A stretch of 16,298 nucleotides of DNA from contig JACQAR010000036.1 in the NCBI GenBank assembly GCA_016194825.1, forward strand, positions 1-16,298, given 5' to 3'. The DNA comes from Chlamydiia bacterium (GTDB lineage Bacteria > Chlamydiota > Chlamydiia > Chlamydiales > SM23-39). The notes below the pieces were generated by a model. That model was not told the origin of the DNA, did not search any database, and worked only from the letters and a program-made list of their open reading frames with translations. Positions 7,682 to 15,077 of this stretch are shown here, piece by piece. The number at the start of each line of letters is the position of its first letter. The stretch's first letter is position 1. The translations under genes were made by a program, and so were the position numbers.

Positions 7682-8236
7682 GTGTTACCAATTACATCAC
7701 AATCAACGCAGATAACAAGTCTCCCTCCATCACCAGTACAACGCGAACGCACATGGCAGAACCGTATGACACAGTTCAGCTCTGTATCCGCAGCATTGTT
7801 ATGCGCAGGTGTAATATTGGACCATCTGCCACCTTCGTGCTTGTTCGTGTCGCTCATCGGAGGATGGTGTGCATTGCATTCGCAACACCTAGAACAATCT
7901 CTGGTTGACAGAGACAATCCGGAAGAGGTCGCGCGGTTGCGACAACAAGCGCAAAACACCCCATTCCTCCCACTCGTCAGACGCTATGACGCCGACTACG
8001 ACACACTCCTGTTCCTTTTAACAAAACAGCAGCTTCAGGAAAAATACCTCCTGGCTCTACAAGCTACACCCTCATCGTCTGTTTTACGTCTCCAAGCCCA
8101 AAAACTGTTCCAGCTTGAGATCATTGATCAGCCTCTGTTTCACACTATTGCGGCAAACTCTCAAGCACTGCAACAAGAACGGATCCAAGACTCTGCTGCT
8201 CGTGCACTCGCAAGACTCAACAAAACCCCCATCTAA
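7682..8236 (+). CDS. putative membrane-hairpin protein, first copy of a tandem pair
   Basis: I do not recognise a named family. The 184-residue product starts with a Ser/Thr/Gln/Pro-rich stretch of about 20 residues, then a hydrophobic region at about 33-65 that could form a membrane hairpin, then a soluble domain of about 110 residues. It is clearly paralogous to the gene at 8469. Shared features are NP-EEVAR-LR (79-87), a YD pair (102-106), K-LL-LQAT-SSS (121-134) and an IQ-AAR tail. The start GTG aligns with the ATG of the second copy, and GAGAGG stands four bases before it. An ATG two bases upstream is out of frame and soon stops. Such an N-terminus plus hairpin is reminiscent of chlamydial inclusion membrane (Inc) proteins, but that is inference. 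It follows lolD by 37 bases. Confidence 0.75.
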   Translation: MLPITSQSTQITSLPPSPVQRERTWQNRMTQFSSVSAALLCAGVILDHLPPSCLFVSLIGGWCALHSQHLEQSLVDRDNPEEVARLRQQAQNTPFLPLVRRYDADYDTLLFLLTKQQLQEKYLLALQATPSSSVLRLQAQKLFQLEIIDQPLFHTIAANSQALQQERIQDSAARALARLNKTPI

Positions 8237-8239
8237 GAT

Positions 8240-8446
8240 GTCTTTGCGACCGTGCCTTTTACTATGCTGATCGCGATTCAAAAACCGGTTCTGCCGGCGT
8301 CGGACAGCCACCGCTTCAGCTAACACCCTCTTGTCCTAACAGCCAGAGCGTGTTGCGCAACTTATGCAACACGCTCATTATCAGAATACGGAACATCAGC
8401 ATACGGAAACCTTGACGAAAAACCCATTTAGCTCCAACATCTAACC
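8240..8446 (+). repeat. duplicated 3' end of lolD, split by a 141-base insert
   Basis: GTCTTTGCGACCGT (8240-8253) repeats bases 7586-7599 of lolD exactly. Bases 8411-8446 repeat 7624-7659, which cover the last codons, the stop and the leader after lolD, with three differences in 36. The two matched parts lie 24 bases apart in lolD but 157 apart here. The extra DNA is bounded by the inverted repeat TATGCTGAT (8263-8271) and ATCAGCATA (8395-8403). This shows that the two paralogous genes arose by tandem duplication of a unit beginning inside lolD. No gene of its own is visible between 8237 and 8468. Confidence 0.8.
8263..8403. repeat. 141-base insert with short terminal inverted repeats and inner hairpin
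   Basis: The ends TATGCTGAT and ATCAGCATA are exact inverted repeats of nine bases. Inside, GAGCGTGTTGC (8346-8356) and GCAACACGCTC (8366-8376) form a perfect 11-base stem with a nine-base loop. No run of T follows, so it is a weak candidate for an intrinsic terminator. The insert interrupts the duplicated end of lolD and is absent from the original copy, so it arrived after the duplication or formed during it. I see no coding capacity. Confidence 0.5.
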
Positions 8447-8459
8447 TCATTTAATTCAT

Positions 8460-8464
8460 GGAGG
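8460..8464 (+). promoter_or_regulatory. strong ribosome binding site of the second paralog
   Basis: GGAGG lies four bases before the ATG at 8469. It corresponds to GAGAGG ahead of the first copy, at the same spacing, and so fixes both starts. It is one of the best Shine-Dalgarno matches in the window. Confidence 0.75.
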
Positions 8465-8468
8465 TTTT

Positions 8469-9068
8469 ATGTCAACAGCAACATCTGCAATACAATCACG
8501 AGTCACTACAGCATCCACACAAACACAAACAACGGAGTGCTGTAATGCATTTTCATCCTGTTCGCTAGCGAAGGTTATGCGCGTCGCATGTTATATCTTT
8601 GGAGCATTGATTTCTGTATGTACCGGCATCATCGCCACGTCTGTGTTACTGAGACGAGTGACACCTTGGTTCTTAGCAATTGCGGTACTTGGGCTATTTG
8701 CTGGAGGCAAATGGTTTGCCATGGCCCGCTCGATCATTGACCGCAATGATCCGAAAGAAGTAGCAAGAGTACGCGAAGCAGCGAAAAACGCTACATTCAC
8801 CGATCTGCTCAAGCAGTATGGCTGTAATTACGACAAAATCCGATTTGTTGTCACAGATCCAAAGGAGCTTCAGCGCAAATGCCTATTGTCCCTGCAAGCC
8901 ACTGACTCCTCCTCTCTGTCGCTCTTGCGCGACCAAGCTGCTAATCTGCTCCAACAAGGACTCATCTCTCAAAACCTCCATACTCTCCTGAAAACAGACA
9001 GCAAAGAGCTCCAAGCAACCTATATTCAAAGAGCCGCTACTCGTGAATTAGGACCACAACGCGCCTAG
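8469..9068 (+). CDS. putative membrane-hairpin protein, second copy of a tandem pair
   Basis: The 199-residue product is the paralog of the 7682 gene. Its N-terminus is rich in Thr, Ser and Gln (residues 1-22), followed by a Cys-containing stretch. Two good membrane helices lie at about 37-61 and 66-86, separated by a short RR turn, giving a hairpin. The soluble part has NDPKEVARVREAAKN (93-107), NYDKIRF (120-126) and a SLQATDSSS segment in the same order as the first copy, while much of the rest has diverged. This suggests selection on the C-terminal domain and loose constraint on the membrane part. The ribosome binding site GGAGG is strong. The function is unknown. The layout would suit an Inc-like secreted membrane protein, which I cannot verify. 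A long palindrome begins 10 bases after its stop. Confidence 0.8.
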   Translation: MSTATSAIQSRVTTASTQTQTTECCNAFSSCSLAKVMRVACYIFGALISVCTGIIATSVLLRRVTPWFLAIAVLGLFAGGKWFAMARSIIDRNDPKEVARVREAAKNATFTDLLKQYGCNYDKIRFVVTDPKELQRKCLLSLQATDSSSLSLLRDQAANLLQQGLISQNLHTLLKTDSKELQATYIQRAATRELGPQRA

Positions 9069-9078
9069 CAGCTGAATA

Positions 9079-9249
9079 AGAGTCTGTCGTTGAAACAGGC
9101 TTCGTCGCTTTTGCGGATTATTTTGGCCGCTTTTCGATTCAAAATTGGGGGGCAATATACTGTGGTCAATATAGCCCCCCAATTTTGAATCGAAAAGCGG
9201 CTCAAAAGAACCACAAAATCGACTGAAGCTGTTTTCAACGACAGACTCT
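9079..9249. repeat. 171-base near-perfect palindrome (MITE-like)
   Basis: The inner arms 9126-9153 and 9174-9201 are exact reverse complements over 28 bases, beginning GCCGCTTTTCGATTC and ending in a G6 run opposite a C6 run. The loop is 20 bases and contains AATATA twice. Outside, pairing continues with mismatches to the ends AGAGTCTGTCGTTGAAA (9079-9095) and its complement ending at 9249. There is no coding capacity and no clear target duplication. Its sequence is unrelated to the TAGACC elements. It separates the paralog pair from the ugd operon and could stop transcription from either side as RNA, though it lacks a T run. Confidence 0.8.
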
Positions 9250-9253
9250 AACA

Positions 9254-9277
9254 GTTCCCCAGCCTCTGCTGGGGAAC
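9254..9277. repeat. perfect 10-base-stem hairpin upstream of ugd
   Basis: GTTCCCCAGC (9254-9263) pairs exactly with GCTGGGGAAC (9268-9277) around the loop CTCT. It lies 64 bases before the ugd start. There is no T run after it, so an intrinsic terminator is doubtful. A REP-like repeat or a structured leader are alternatives. Confidence 0.6.
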
Positions 9278-9341
9278 ACACTCCCCTAACTAGCCACAAA
9301 ATCTCCGATTTGTTATGTACATTTAATTTCCAGGAAGGTGC

Positions 9342-10679
9342 ATGAAGATACTAATTGTAGGAACGGGGTATGTCGGCTTAGTGACAGGAGCTTGCTTTGC
9401 CGAGATGGGACACTCTGTCCTGTGTTTAGATATTGACGCAGAGAAAATCGCTCTGTTAGAGAAGGGGCAAGTACCCATTTATGAACCTGGCCTAGAAGAG
9501 ATGGTGAAGCGCAACATCCGCGAGAGACGCCTTTTCTTCACCACCAGTTATGACAAAGCAGTCTCCTTTTCTGACATTTGCTTCATTGCAGTACCTACAC
9601 CCTCCAAAGCAGACGGCTCTTGCGACACCAGTTATGTAGAGACGGCAGCTAGACAAATCGCCTCTCGCATGACCCGCTATAAAATCCTCGTCAACAAATC
9701 GACCGTACCTGTTGGCACTGCCTATGCAGTCCGCTCGATCCTCCAACAGGAGCTCGCCTCCAAAAACATCCCCTTTGACGTCGTTTCCAACCCCGAGTTT
9801 CTCAAAGAAGGCGCAGCCGTCCAAGACTGCCTCAAGCCCGACCGGATCATTGTCGGCTCTGATTCAGCCCGTGCAACAGAAGCTATGCGTGAGATCTATT
9901 CTCCCTTCATGCTCAGCCACGACAAGATCCTCTTCATGGATATCCTCTCTGCCGAAATGACCAAATACGCCGCCAACGCGATGCTCGCCACACGCATCTC
10001 CTTCATGAATGAGATCGCCTCCATCTGCAAACAAGTAGGTGCGAACGTCAATGAAGTACGCAAAGGCATAGGCTCCGACATCCGCATTGGCTATCACTTT
10101 TTGTATCCCGGCATTGGTTATGGAGGATCCTGCTTTCCCAAAGACGTCAAAGCCCTCATCTCGAAAGCACGCGACGTGGGATGCGAGCCCTTGCTTTTAG
10201 AAGCCGTTGAAGCCGTCAACCAAAAACAGAAAAAGCTCCTCAGCAAAACCGTACAAAAATACTTTGCCAAAAGAGGAGGACTACGAGGCAAAACCATTGC
10301 CATTTGGGGACTCTCCTTCAAACCCGATACAGACGACATGCGCGAAGCCCCCTCTTTGAACTTCATTGAAGAGATGCTCTCAGAAGGAGTCCATCTTCGC
10401 CTGTACGATCCGATTGCCATTCCCAATGCCCGGAAAATCCTCGGCCACCATCCACACATCCATTGGGCCGAAGATGAATCCGATGCCACCCAAGACGTCG
10501 ACGCCATTGCGCTACTCACGGAGTGGAAGCAATTTCGCCTCGTCGACTTTACCCCCCTTCTTTCTCGCATGAAAGGGAAAGCCTTTTTTGACGGCCGCAA
10601 TCAGTACAAACCCATTGATATGAAAAATAAAGGATTCGATTATATTGGTATTGGAGTACCAGACCAACTCAGTACATGA
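9342..10679 (+). CDS. ugd: UDP-glucose 6-dehydrogenase
   Basis: This enzyme oxidises UDP-glucose to UDP-glucuronate with two NAD+, supplying acidic sugar for capsule, LPS or related polymers. The 445-residue protein has the N-terminal NAD-binding VGTGYVGLVTG (residues 6-16) with Asp30 at the end of the second strand, and the VNKSTVPVGT substrate segment. It also has EFLKEG and the active-site GYGGSCFPKD, in which Cys264 is the catalytic thiol. The C-terminal domain contains GLSFKPDTDDMREAPS and ends normally. AGGAAGG (9332-9338) gives a good ribosome binding site for the ATG. The stop overlaps the next start as ATGA. Together with galE two genes on, it points to nucleotide-sugar production for surface glycans. 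Confidence 0.96.
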   Translation: MKILIVGTGYVGLVTGACFAEMGHSVLCLDIDAEKIALLEKGQVPIYEPGLEEMVKRNIRERRLFFTTSYDKAVSFSDICFIAVPTPSKADGSCDTSYVETAARQIASRMTRYKILVNKSTVPVGTAYAVRSILQQELASKNIPFDVVSNPEFLKEGAAVQDCLKPDRIIVGSDSARATEAMREIYSPFMLSHDKILFMDILSAEMTKYAANAMLATRISFMNEIASICKQVGANVNEVRKGIGSDIRIGYHFLYPGIGYGGSCFPKDVKALISKARDVGCEPLLLEAVEAVNQKQKKLLSKTVQKYFAKRGGLRGKTIAIWGLSFKPDTDDMREAPSLNFIEEMLSEGVHLRLYDPIAIPNARKILGHHPHIHWAEDESDATQDVDAIALLTEWKQFRLVDFTPLLSRMKGKAFFDGRNQYKPIDMKNKGFDYIGIGVPDQLST

Positions 10680-11521
10680 ACGCAGCCATCATTGACCAAC
10701 GCCTTGAGACCCTAGTTCCCCACAATAGCGCCCTGTCTACAGCCGTCCGCTATTCCCTTCTCGCTCCAGGCAAACGCCTCCGCCCCCTTCTCGTCCTCAC
10801 AACCGTCGAGATGCTTGGCGGCGATCCCAGCCACGCCCTTGACCCCGCCTGCGCCATTGAGATGATCCACAACTACTCCCTCATCCATGATGATCTCCCC
10901 TGTATGGACGATGACGATTTGCGCCGCGGCCTGCCCACCCTCCACAAAGTAGCCGGAGACGCCATGGCCTTGTTAGCCGGCGATTTTCTTCTCACCTATG
11001 CCTTTGAGATCCTCACCAAAGCCCCCCATCTCACCCCCGAGCAGCGCCTTGCCCTCATTGAAGCCCTAGCCTATCGCGCTGGCGGCCAAGGGATGATCGG
11101 CGGCCAGGCCATTGACATTACCGTGACAGGCCAAGCCATAGATGAGCCCACCCTCGTTCAGATGCATCTGGGCAAAACCGGCGCCCTCCTCACCGCCTGT
11201 TTAGAAATTGCCGCCATCATTACCTCTGCTCCAACCACCATTCTCCGCCAGCTCCAAAAACTCGGCGCCGACCTAGGTCTTGCCTATCAATTTCTCGACG
11301 ATTTGCTCAACGCCACCTCGACAACAGCCCTTCTGGGCAAGCAAGCCGGCTCTGACGCCAACCATTCCAAACCCACCGCCATCACACTATTTGGCGTAGA
11401 AGGAACCAAGCATCGCCTGCTCCAACTCAAGCAATCCATTGAAGAGCAGCTCCGGGAATTTGCGCACACAGGCTTTCACCACCTCATTCAAAAACTCCTC
11501 AAATTCAACGAAACCCCATGA
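10676..11521 (+). CDS. ispA: polyprenyl (farnesyl/geranyl) diphosphate synthase
   Basis: This 281-residue prenyltransferase condenses isopentenyl diphosphate with allylic diphosphates, giving geranyl or farnesyl diphosphate for undecaprenyl carrier, quinone side chains and similar products. Visible motifs are GKRLRPLL (32-39), the first Asp-rich motif HDDLPCMDDD (71-80) followed by LRRG, GGQAID (142-147), HLGKTGALL (164-172), the second Asp-rich region DDLLN (208-212) and GKQAGSD (221-227). The last Asp of the usual DDxxD is Asn here. The short spacing in the first motif (DDxxxxD) is typical of bacterial IspA. It lies between ugd and galE with ATGA overlaps on both sides. Farnesyl versus geranylgeranyl specificity cannot be fixed by eye. 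Confidence 0.92.
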   Translation: MNAAIIDQRLETLVPHNSALSTAVRYSLLAPGKRLRPLLVLTTVEMLGGDPSHALDPACAIEMIHNYSLIHDDLPCMDDDDLRRGLPTLHKVAGDAMALLAGDFLLTYAFEILTKAPHLTPEQRLALIEALAYRAGGQGMIGGQAIDITVTGQAIDEPTLVQMHLGKTGALLTACLEIAAIITSAPTTILRQLQKLGADLGLAYQFLDDLLNATSTTALLGKQAGSDANHSKPTAITLFGVEGTKHRLLQLKQSIEEQLREFAHTGFHHLIQKLLKFNETP

Positions 11522-12522
11522 CGAAGAACATACTCGTGACAGGCGGCGCCGGCTATATAGGTAGCCATACATGCAAGACTCTCGCCCACCATGGCTTTAT
11601 CCCCATTACCTACGACAACCTCTCTAACGGCCACGCCTATGCCGTCCAGTGGGGGCCCCTCATTCACGCCGATCTTCGCGACACCGACACTCTTCACCAC
11701 ACACTCACCACCTATCGCCCCCTAGCCGTCCTCCATTTTGCCTCTGACGCCTACGTCGTTGAGTCGACCCAGAATCCCGGCAAGTACTATTCCAACAACG
11801 TCGTCAGCACCCTCAATCTTCTCCAAGCCATGCACACCCAACACATACCCAACCTGATTTTTTCCAGTTCTTGTGCGACCTATGGCCAGCCCGCCACCAC
11901 TCCCATCTCTGAGACCCAACTCCAACACCCCATCAATCCCTATGGGCGCACCAAGCTCATCTGCGAGCAGATGATTGCCGACTTTCACCAAGCCCACCAA
12001 CTCAACTACGTATCCCTACGTTATTTCAATGCGGCGGGAGCCGATCTCGAGACACAAATCGGCGAGGACCACACACCCGAGACCCACCTCATTCCCAACC
12101 TGATACACGCCATTCTATTTAACAAACCCTTTCACATATACGGCACCGATTTTCCGACCCCTGATGGGACAGCGATACGCGACTATACGCATGTACAGGA
12201 CCTGGCCAACGCGCATCTTTTAGCGTTGAACCATCTCCTGAACAACGGCCCCTCTCTCGCTCTCAATCTTGGCACAGGCACGGGGCATTCCGTGCTCCAA
12301 ATCCTCCGCACGATTGAGCGTTATTTTGACAAGTCGCTTATTCCGCACAATCATCCCCGTCGACCCGGTGAACCAGCCATCCTCACGGCCGACCCCGCTC
12401 TCGCCCATCGCATCCTCGGCTGGGCTCCTCAGCATTCCGACCTCGAGACCCTCATCGCCACCGCTAGCAGGTGGTTTGAGAAGCGGCGTAACGCGTCTAA
12501 TACGCAAACCGCTGTAAATTAA
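11518..12522 (+). CDS. galE: UDP-glucose 4-epimerase
   Basis: GalE interconverts UDP-glucose and UDP-galactose using tightly bound NAD+. The 334-residue extended short-chain dehydrogenase has GGAGYIGSH (residues 9-17), HFASDAYVVEST (73-84), the catalytic FSSSCATYG (115-123) and the YxxxK pair in PYGRTK (Tyr142, Lys146). It then has LRYFNAAGAD and the late DYTHVQDLA segment. Length is normal. The start overlaps the ispA stop as ATGA and has no good ribosome binding site of its own, so translation is probably coupled. This is the last gene of the GC-balanced region. Some relatives also act on N-acetylhexosamines or uronates; with ugd beside it, UDP-glucuronate epimerisation is a minor alternative. 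Confidence 0.94.
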   Translation: MTKNILVTGGAGYIGSHTCKTLAHHGFIPITYDNLSNGHAYAVQWGPLIHADLRDTDTLHHTLTTYRPLAVLHFASDAYVVESTQNPGKYYSNNVVSTLNLLQAMHTQHIPNLIFSSSCATYGQPATTPISETQLQHPINPYGRTKLICEQMIADFHQAHQLNYVSLRYFNAAGADLETQIGEDHTPETHLIPNLIHAILFNKPFHIYGTDFPTPDGTAIRDYTHVQDLANAHLLALNHLLNNGPSLALNLGTGTGHSVLQILRTIERYFDKSLIPHNHPRRPGEPAILTADPALAHRILGWAPQHSDLETLIATASRWFEKRRNASNTQTAVN

Positions 12523-12562
12523 AAATTTAACTACTAAAAATCCGCTAAAATCAGATTAGGAT

Positions 12563-12591
12563 TTGATTAAAAACCGAACTAACCTTATCAT
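12563..12591 (+). promoter_or_regulatory. candidate sigma-70-type promoter of the lyase gene
   Basis: TTGATT (12563-12568) and TATCAT (12586-12591) are separated by 17 bases, near consensus for a housekeeping promoter. They lie 25 bases before the ATG at 12616. This AT-rich gap (12523-12615) is where base composition changes, so chance matches are possible. Confidence 0.45.
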
Positions 12592-12615
12592 GTTGTGTAA
12601 TTTCAAGAAATTGTC

Positions 12616-14226
12616 ATGACATTAATAAAACAAAAAAAACGCCAATTAGTTCTAGATGGACATACACTTTCTACCAACAATATTGTCAACGCTGCTGAAA
12701 ATATCCATATAAAAGTAATTATCAAGCCGCAATCTATCAAAAAAATCCGCGAATCTCACAATTTACTCAATAAATTTGTTAAAGAAGGACGAATTATTTA
12801 TGGGGTGAATACTAGTTTAGGAGGTTTTGTTAACTGGTTGGTTCCATTAGAAAATGCCCGTGAACTTCAAGAAAATTTAATCTCAGCAGTAGCAACCAAT
12901 GTGGGCCCATACTTAGAAGATACTGTGGTTAGAGCGTCGATGCTTGCTCGCTTAAATTCTTTAGCTAGAGGATGTTCAGCTATATCACTAGAAAACTTTA
13001 ATAAATTACTGCAAATGTATAATGCAGGAATTATCCCTTGTGTACCGTCTAAAGGCTCTCTTGGAGCAAGCGGAGATCTTGGCCCTTTAGCCGCAATAGC
13101 ACTTGTTGCAACAGGTAAATGGAAAGCTAAGTTTAAAGGGAAAATAATATCCGGGGAAAAAGCATTAAATGCTGCTAAAATTGAACCAATGAAGCTCAGT
13201 TATAAAGAAGGGTTAAGTTTGATTAATGGAACGTCTGCAATGGCTGGATTGGCTGCTATCTTAGTCGAAAAAGCCATTACTTCGATAAAAAGTTATGATA
13301 TAATCTCCTGCCTTTCTTTTGAAACCCTTAAAATAAAAAAGAAAGCTTTTGATCCAATAGTTCATTTTCAAAAACCTCATACAGGACAATTACAAACAGC
13401 TAAGAATTTCTGGGCATTATTAAACGACAGCCAAATGATTGTTGATGAAGACCAAGTCAGTAACCATCTAAAAAAATTCACTAAAAACACCCCACAATTA
13501 GCTGACATGCCAATCGAAGATGCTTATTCTATTCGCTGCTCTCCTCACATTCTTGGACCTATAAGAGATAGTATAAAATGGATACAATCAATTATTACTA
13601 ATGAACTCAATTCCAGCAATGACAATCCTTTAGTTATTTGTGAAAGTCATGATGTCTTTCACAATGGTCATTTCCATGGTCAATATATATCTATGGCTAT
13701 GGATTATTTGGCCATCTGCTTGACCACATTATCAAACCTATCAGACAGAAGAATTGACCGGTTTATGGATCAAAATAACAGTAATAAGCTACCAGCATTT
13801 CTTTGTGCTGAAAAGCCAGGGCTTAGGCTAGGGTTAATGGGGGGACAGTTTATGGCAACCTCTCTGACTGCAGAAAATCGATCTTTATGTAATCCAGTTT
13901 CAATACAATCGCTTCCTTCTACAGGTGATTTTCAAGACATTGTCTCTTTGGGTTTGGTAGCCGCAAGAAAAACAAAAGAAATTTACGAAAATATGAATTA
14001 TGTAATTGCATTTGAGCTGCTATGCGCAGCACAGGCTGCAGAACTGCGAGGCATACACCTCCTATCAAAATCAGGCAAATGCTCCCTTGAAAGCGTCCGA
14101 AATTTAGTCCCTTACTTATCATCAGATCAATGTTTAACAGACCATCTAGAACGTCTTGCTGAACATATTAAAACAGGCAAATTCCTGAATCACATAGAAA
14201 AGAGAATAGGAAAAATTGCGTTATGA
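12616..14226 (+). CDS. MIO-type aromatic amino acid ammonia-lyase or aminomutase
   Basis: This 536-residue protein belongs to the histidine/phenylalanine ammonia-lyase superfamily, whose cofactor MIO forms from an internal Ala-Ser-Gly. That triad is at 151-153 in PSKGSLGASGDLGPLA. Other active-site parts are Tyr62 in YGVNTSLGGF, NGTSA (204-208), YSIRCSP (304-310), NSSNDNP (333-339), FHNGHFHGQY (348-357) and Glu420. The positions that carry Ser-His in HutH and Phe-Leu in plant PAL read Ala91-Val92 in LQENLISAVATNVG, so histidine is an unlikely substrate. The overall wording recalls bacterial phenylalanine aminomutase/lyase enzymes of the AdmH/EncP type, from memory. Products would be cinnamate-like acids or beta-amino acids. 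No hutU/hutI neighbours are present. The DNA is AT-rich, unlike the upstream operon, and the stop overlaps the next gene as ATGA. Confidence 0.9.
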   Translation: MTLIKQKKRQLVLDGHTLSTNNIVNAAENIHIKVIIKPQSIKKIRESHNLLNKFVKEGRIIYGVNTSLGGFVNWLVPLENARELQENLISAVATNVGPYLEDTVVRASMLARLNSLARGCSAISLENFNKLLQMYNAGIIPCVPSKGSLGASGDLGPLAAIALVATGKWKAKFKGKIISGEKALNAAKIEPMKLSYKEGLSLINGTSAMAGLAAILVEKAITSIKSYDIISCLSFETLKIKKKAFDPIVHFQKPHTGQLQTAKNFWALLNDSQMIVDEDQVSNHLKKFTKNTPQLADMPIEDAYSIRCSPHILGPIRDSIKWIQSIITNELNSSNDNPLVICESHDVFHNGHFHGQYISMAMDYLAICLTTLSNLSDRRIDRFMDQNNSNKLPAFLCAEKPGLRLGLMGGQFMATSLTAENRSLCNPVSIQSLPSTGDFQDIVSLGLVAARKTKEIYENMNYVIAFELLCAAQAAELRGIHLLSKSGKCSLESVRNLVPYLSSDQCLTDHLERLAEHIKTGKFLNHIEKRIGKIAL

Positions 14227-15074
14227 ACCCAACAAATATCAGCTCACATCCCGAGACAATACGTACAGTAGATTTAGATCCTCTTCAGTACACCAAATGC
14301 TCTTCCTTGCAACATAGCTTGGCGGCCCCGATTCTCAATCGCATTAATTTCGCTGCGAAAAAGAGAGCTTTTGATATTGGATGTGGCGACGGGTCTATAA
14401 CAGCAGAATTAGCGCTACGGATACCTGCGGGAAAAGTAACTGGAATAGATGTATCTCAAAATATGATTAATTACGCGAGACAAGCATTTTCTCAAGATGC
14501 AAAAAATTTAGATTTTCGATTACAAGATGCAACTCTCTTTTCCGAAACAGAAGCTTCAGCAGATCTGATTACATCTTTCAGCGCTTTTCATTGGATTCGA
14601 AAACCAGAAGACACTCTTAGAAATATATGCAAATCCATCACCCCTCATGGCGATTTGGCGATTTTAACCTATGTCAAATCAGATTACTATCAATTTCTTC
14701 AAAACACCCTCAAAAAATATTATCCTAGATTTGAGAAACAATCAGCTTATTATACAATGTTTTCGGCTGATGATTATAAAAAAGCATTAAAGGATTCTGG
14801 CATGATAATTAAAGAATTCAGCGCAGAACATCTTATTGCATCCATGGAAAATGAAAAAGCGATTAAGGATTTTATTGCAGGATGGCTAACAAGCTTTGTG
14901 GAACTTCCAAAAGAATTACACCAAGATTTTCTTGACCATGCGATGGAAGAAAGCAAACCTTATCGCATTCCATTAAATAATGGAAAAATCAATCTTCCAT
15001 ATATAAAGTTAATAATTATAGCAAAAAAATCTAGCAATACAAATTGCGGTTTATCAACTTGTATAATTAATTAA
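14223..15074 (+). CDS. SAM-dependent class I methyltransferase (trans-aconitate/carboxyl methyltransferase-like)
   Basis: This 283-residue soluble enzyme has the Rossmann methyltransferase core. Motif I is DIGCGDGSIT (51-60), the acidic residue after the second strand is Asp76 in GIDVS, and SFSAFHWI (118-125) marks the fourth strand. The pattern resembles Tam (trans-aconitate), BioC and juvenile-hormone-acid methyltransferases, which mostly methylate small carboxylic acids; the substrate cannot be read from sequence. The start overlaps the lyase stop as ATGA, so the two are translated together, and a shared pathway is likely. A lyase product bearing a free carboxylate would be a plausible substrate, by inference. 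Base composition is AT-rich like the lyase. Its stop is three bases from the convergent MFS gene. Confidence 0.85.
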   Translation: MNPTNISSHPETIRTVDLDPLQYTKCSSLQHSLAAPILNRINFAAKKRAFDIGCGDGSITAELALRIPAGKVTGIDVSQNMINYARQAFSQDAKNLDFRLQDATLFSETEASADLITSFSAFHWIRKPEDTLRNICKSITPHGDLAILTYVKSDYYQFLQNTLKKYYPRFEKQSAYYTMFSADDYKKALKDSGMIIKEFSAEHLIASMENEKAIKDFIAGWLTSFVELPKELHQDFLDHAMEESKPYRIPLNNGKINLPYIKLIIIAKKSSNTNCGLSTCIIN

Positions 15075-15077
15075 CAA

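Noticed and set aside
8346..8376. tRNA-like or intrinsic terminator reading of the GAGCGTGTTGC hairpin
   Set aside because: There is no cloverleaf and no T run after the stem; it is kept only as part of a repeat.
9254..9277. CRISPR repeat resemblance of the GTTCCCCAGC hairpin
   Set aside because: Only one copy is present and there are no spacers or cas genes.
9048..9299. 83-residue open frame on the minus strand
   Set aside because: It runs through the long palindrome and the hairpin and has no ribosome binding site; it is an artefact of the repeat.
12616..14226. Annotation of the lyase as HutH (histidine degradation)
   Set aside because: The Ser-His selectivity pair is absent and no urocanase or imidazolonepropionase gene is nearby.
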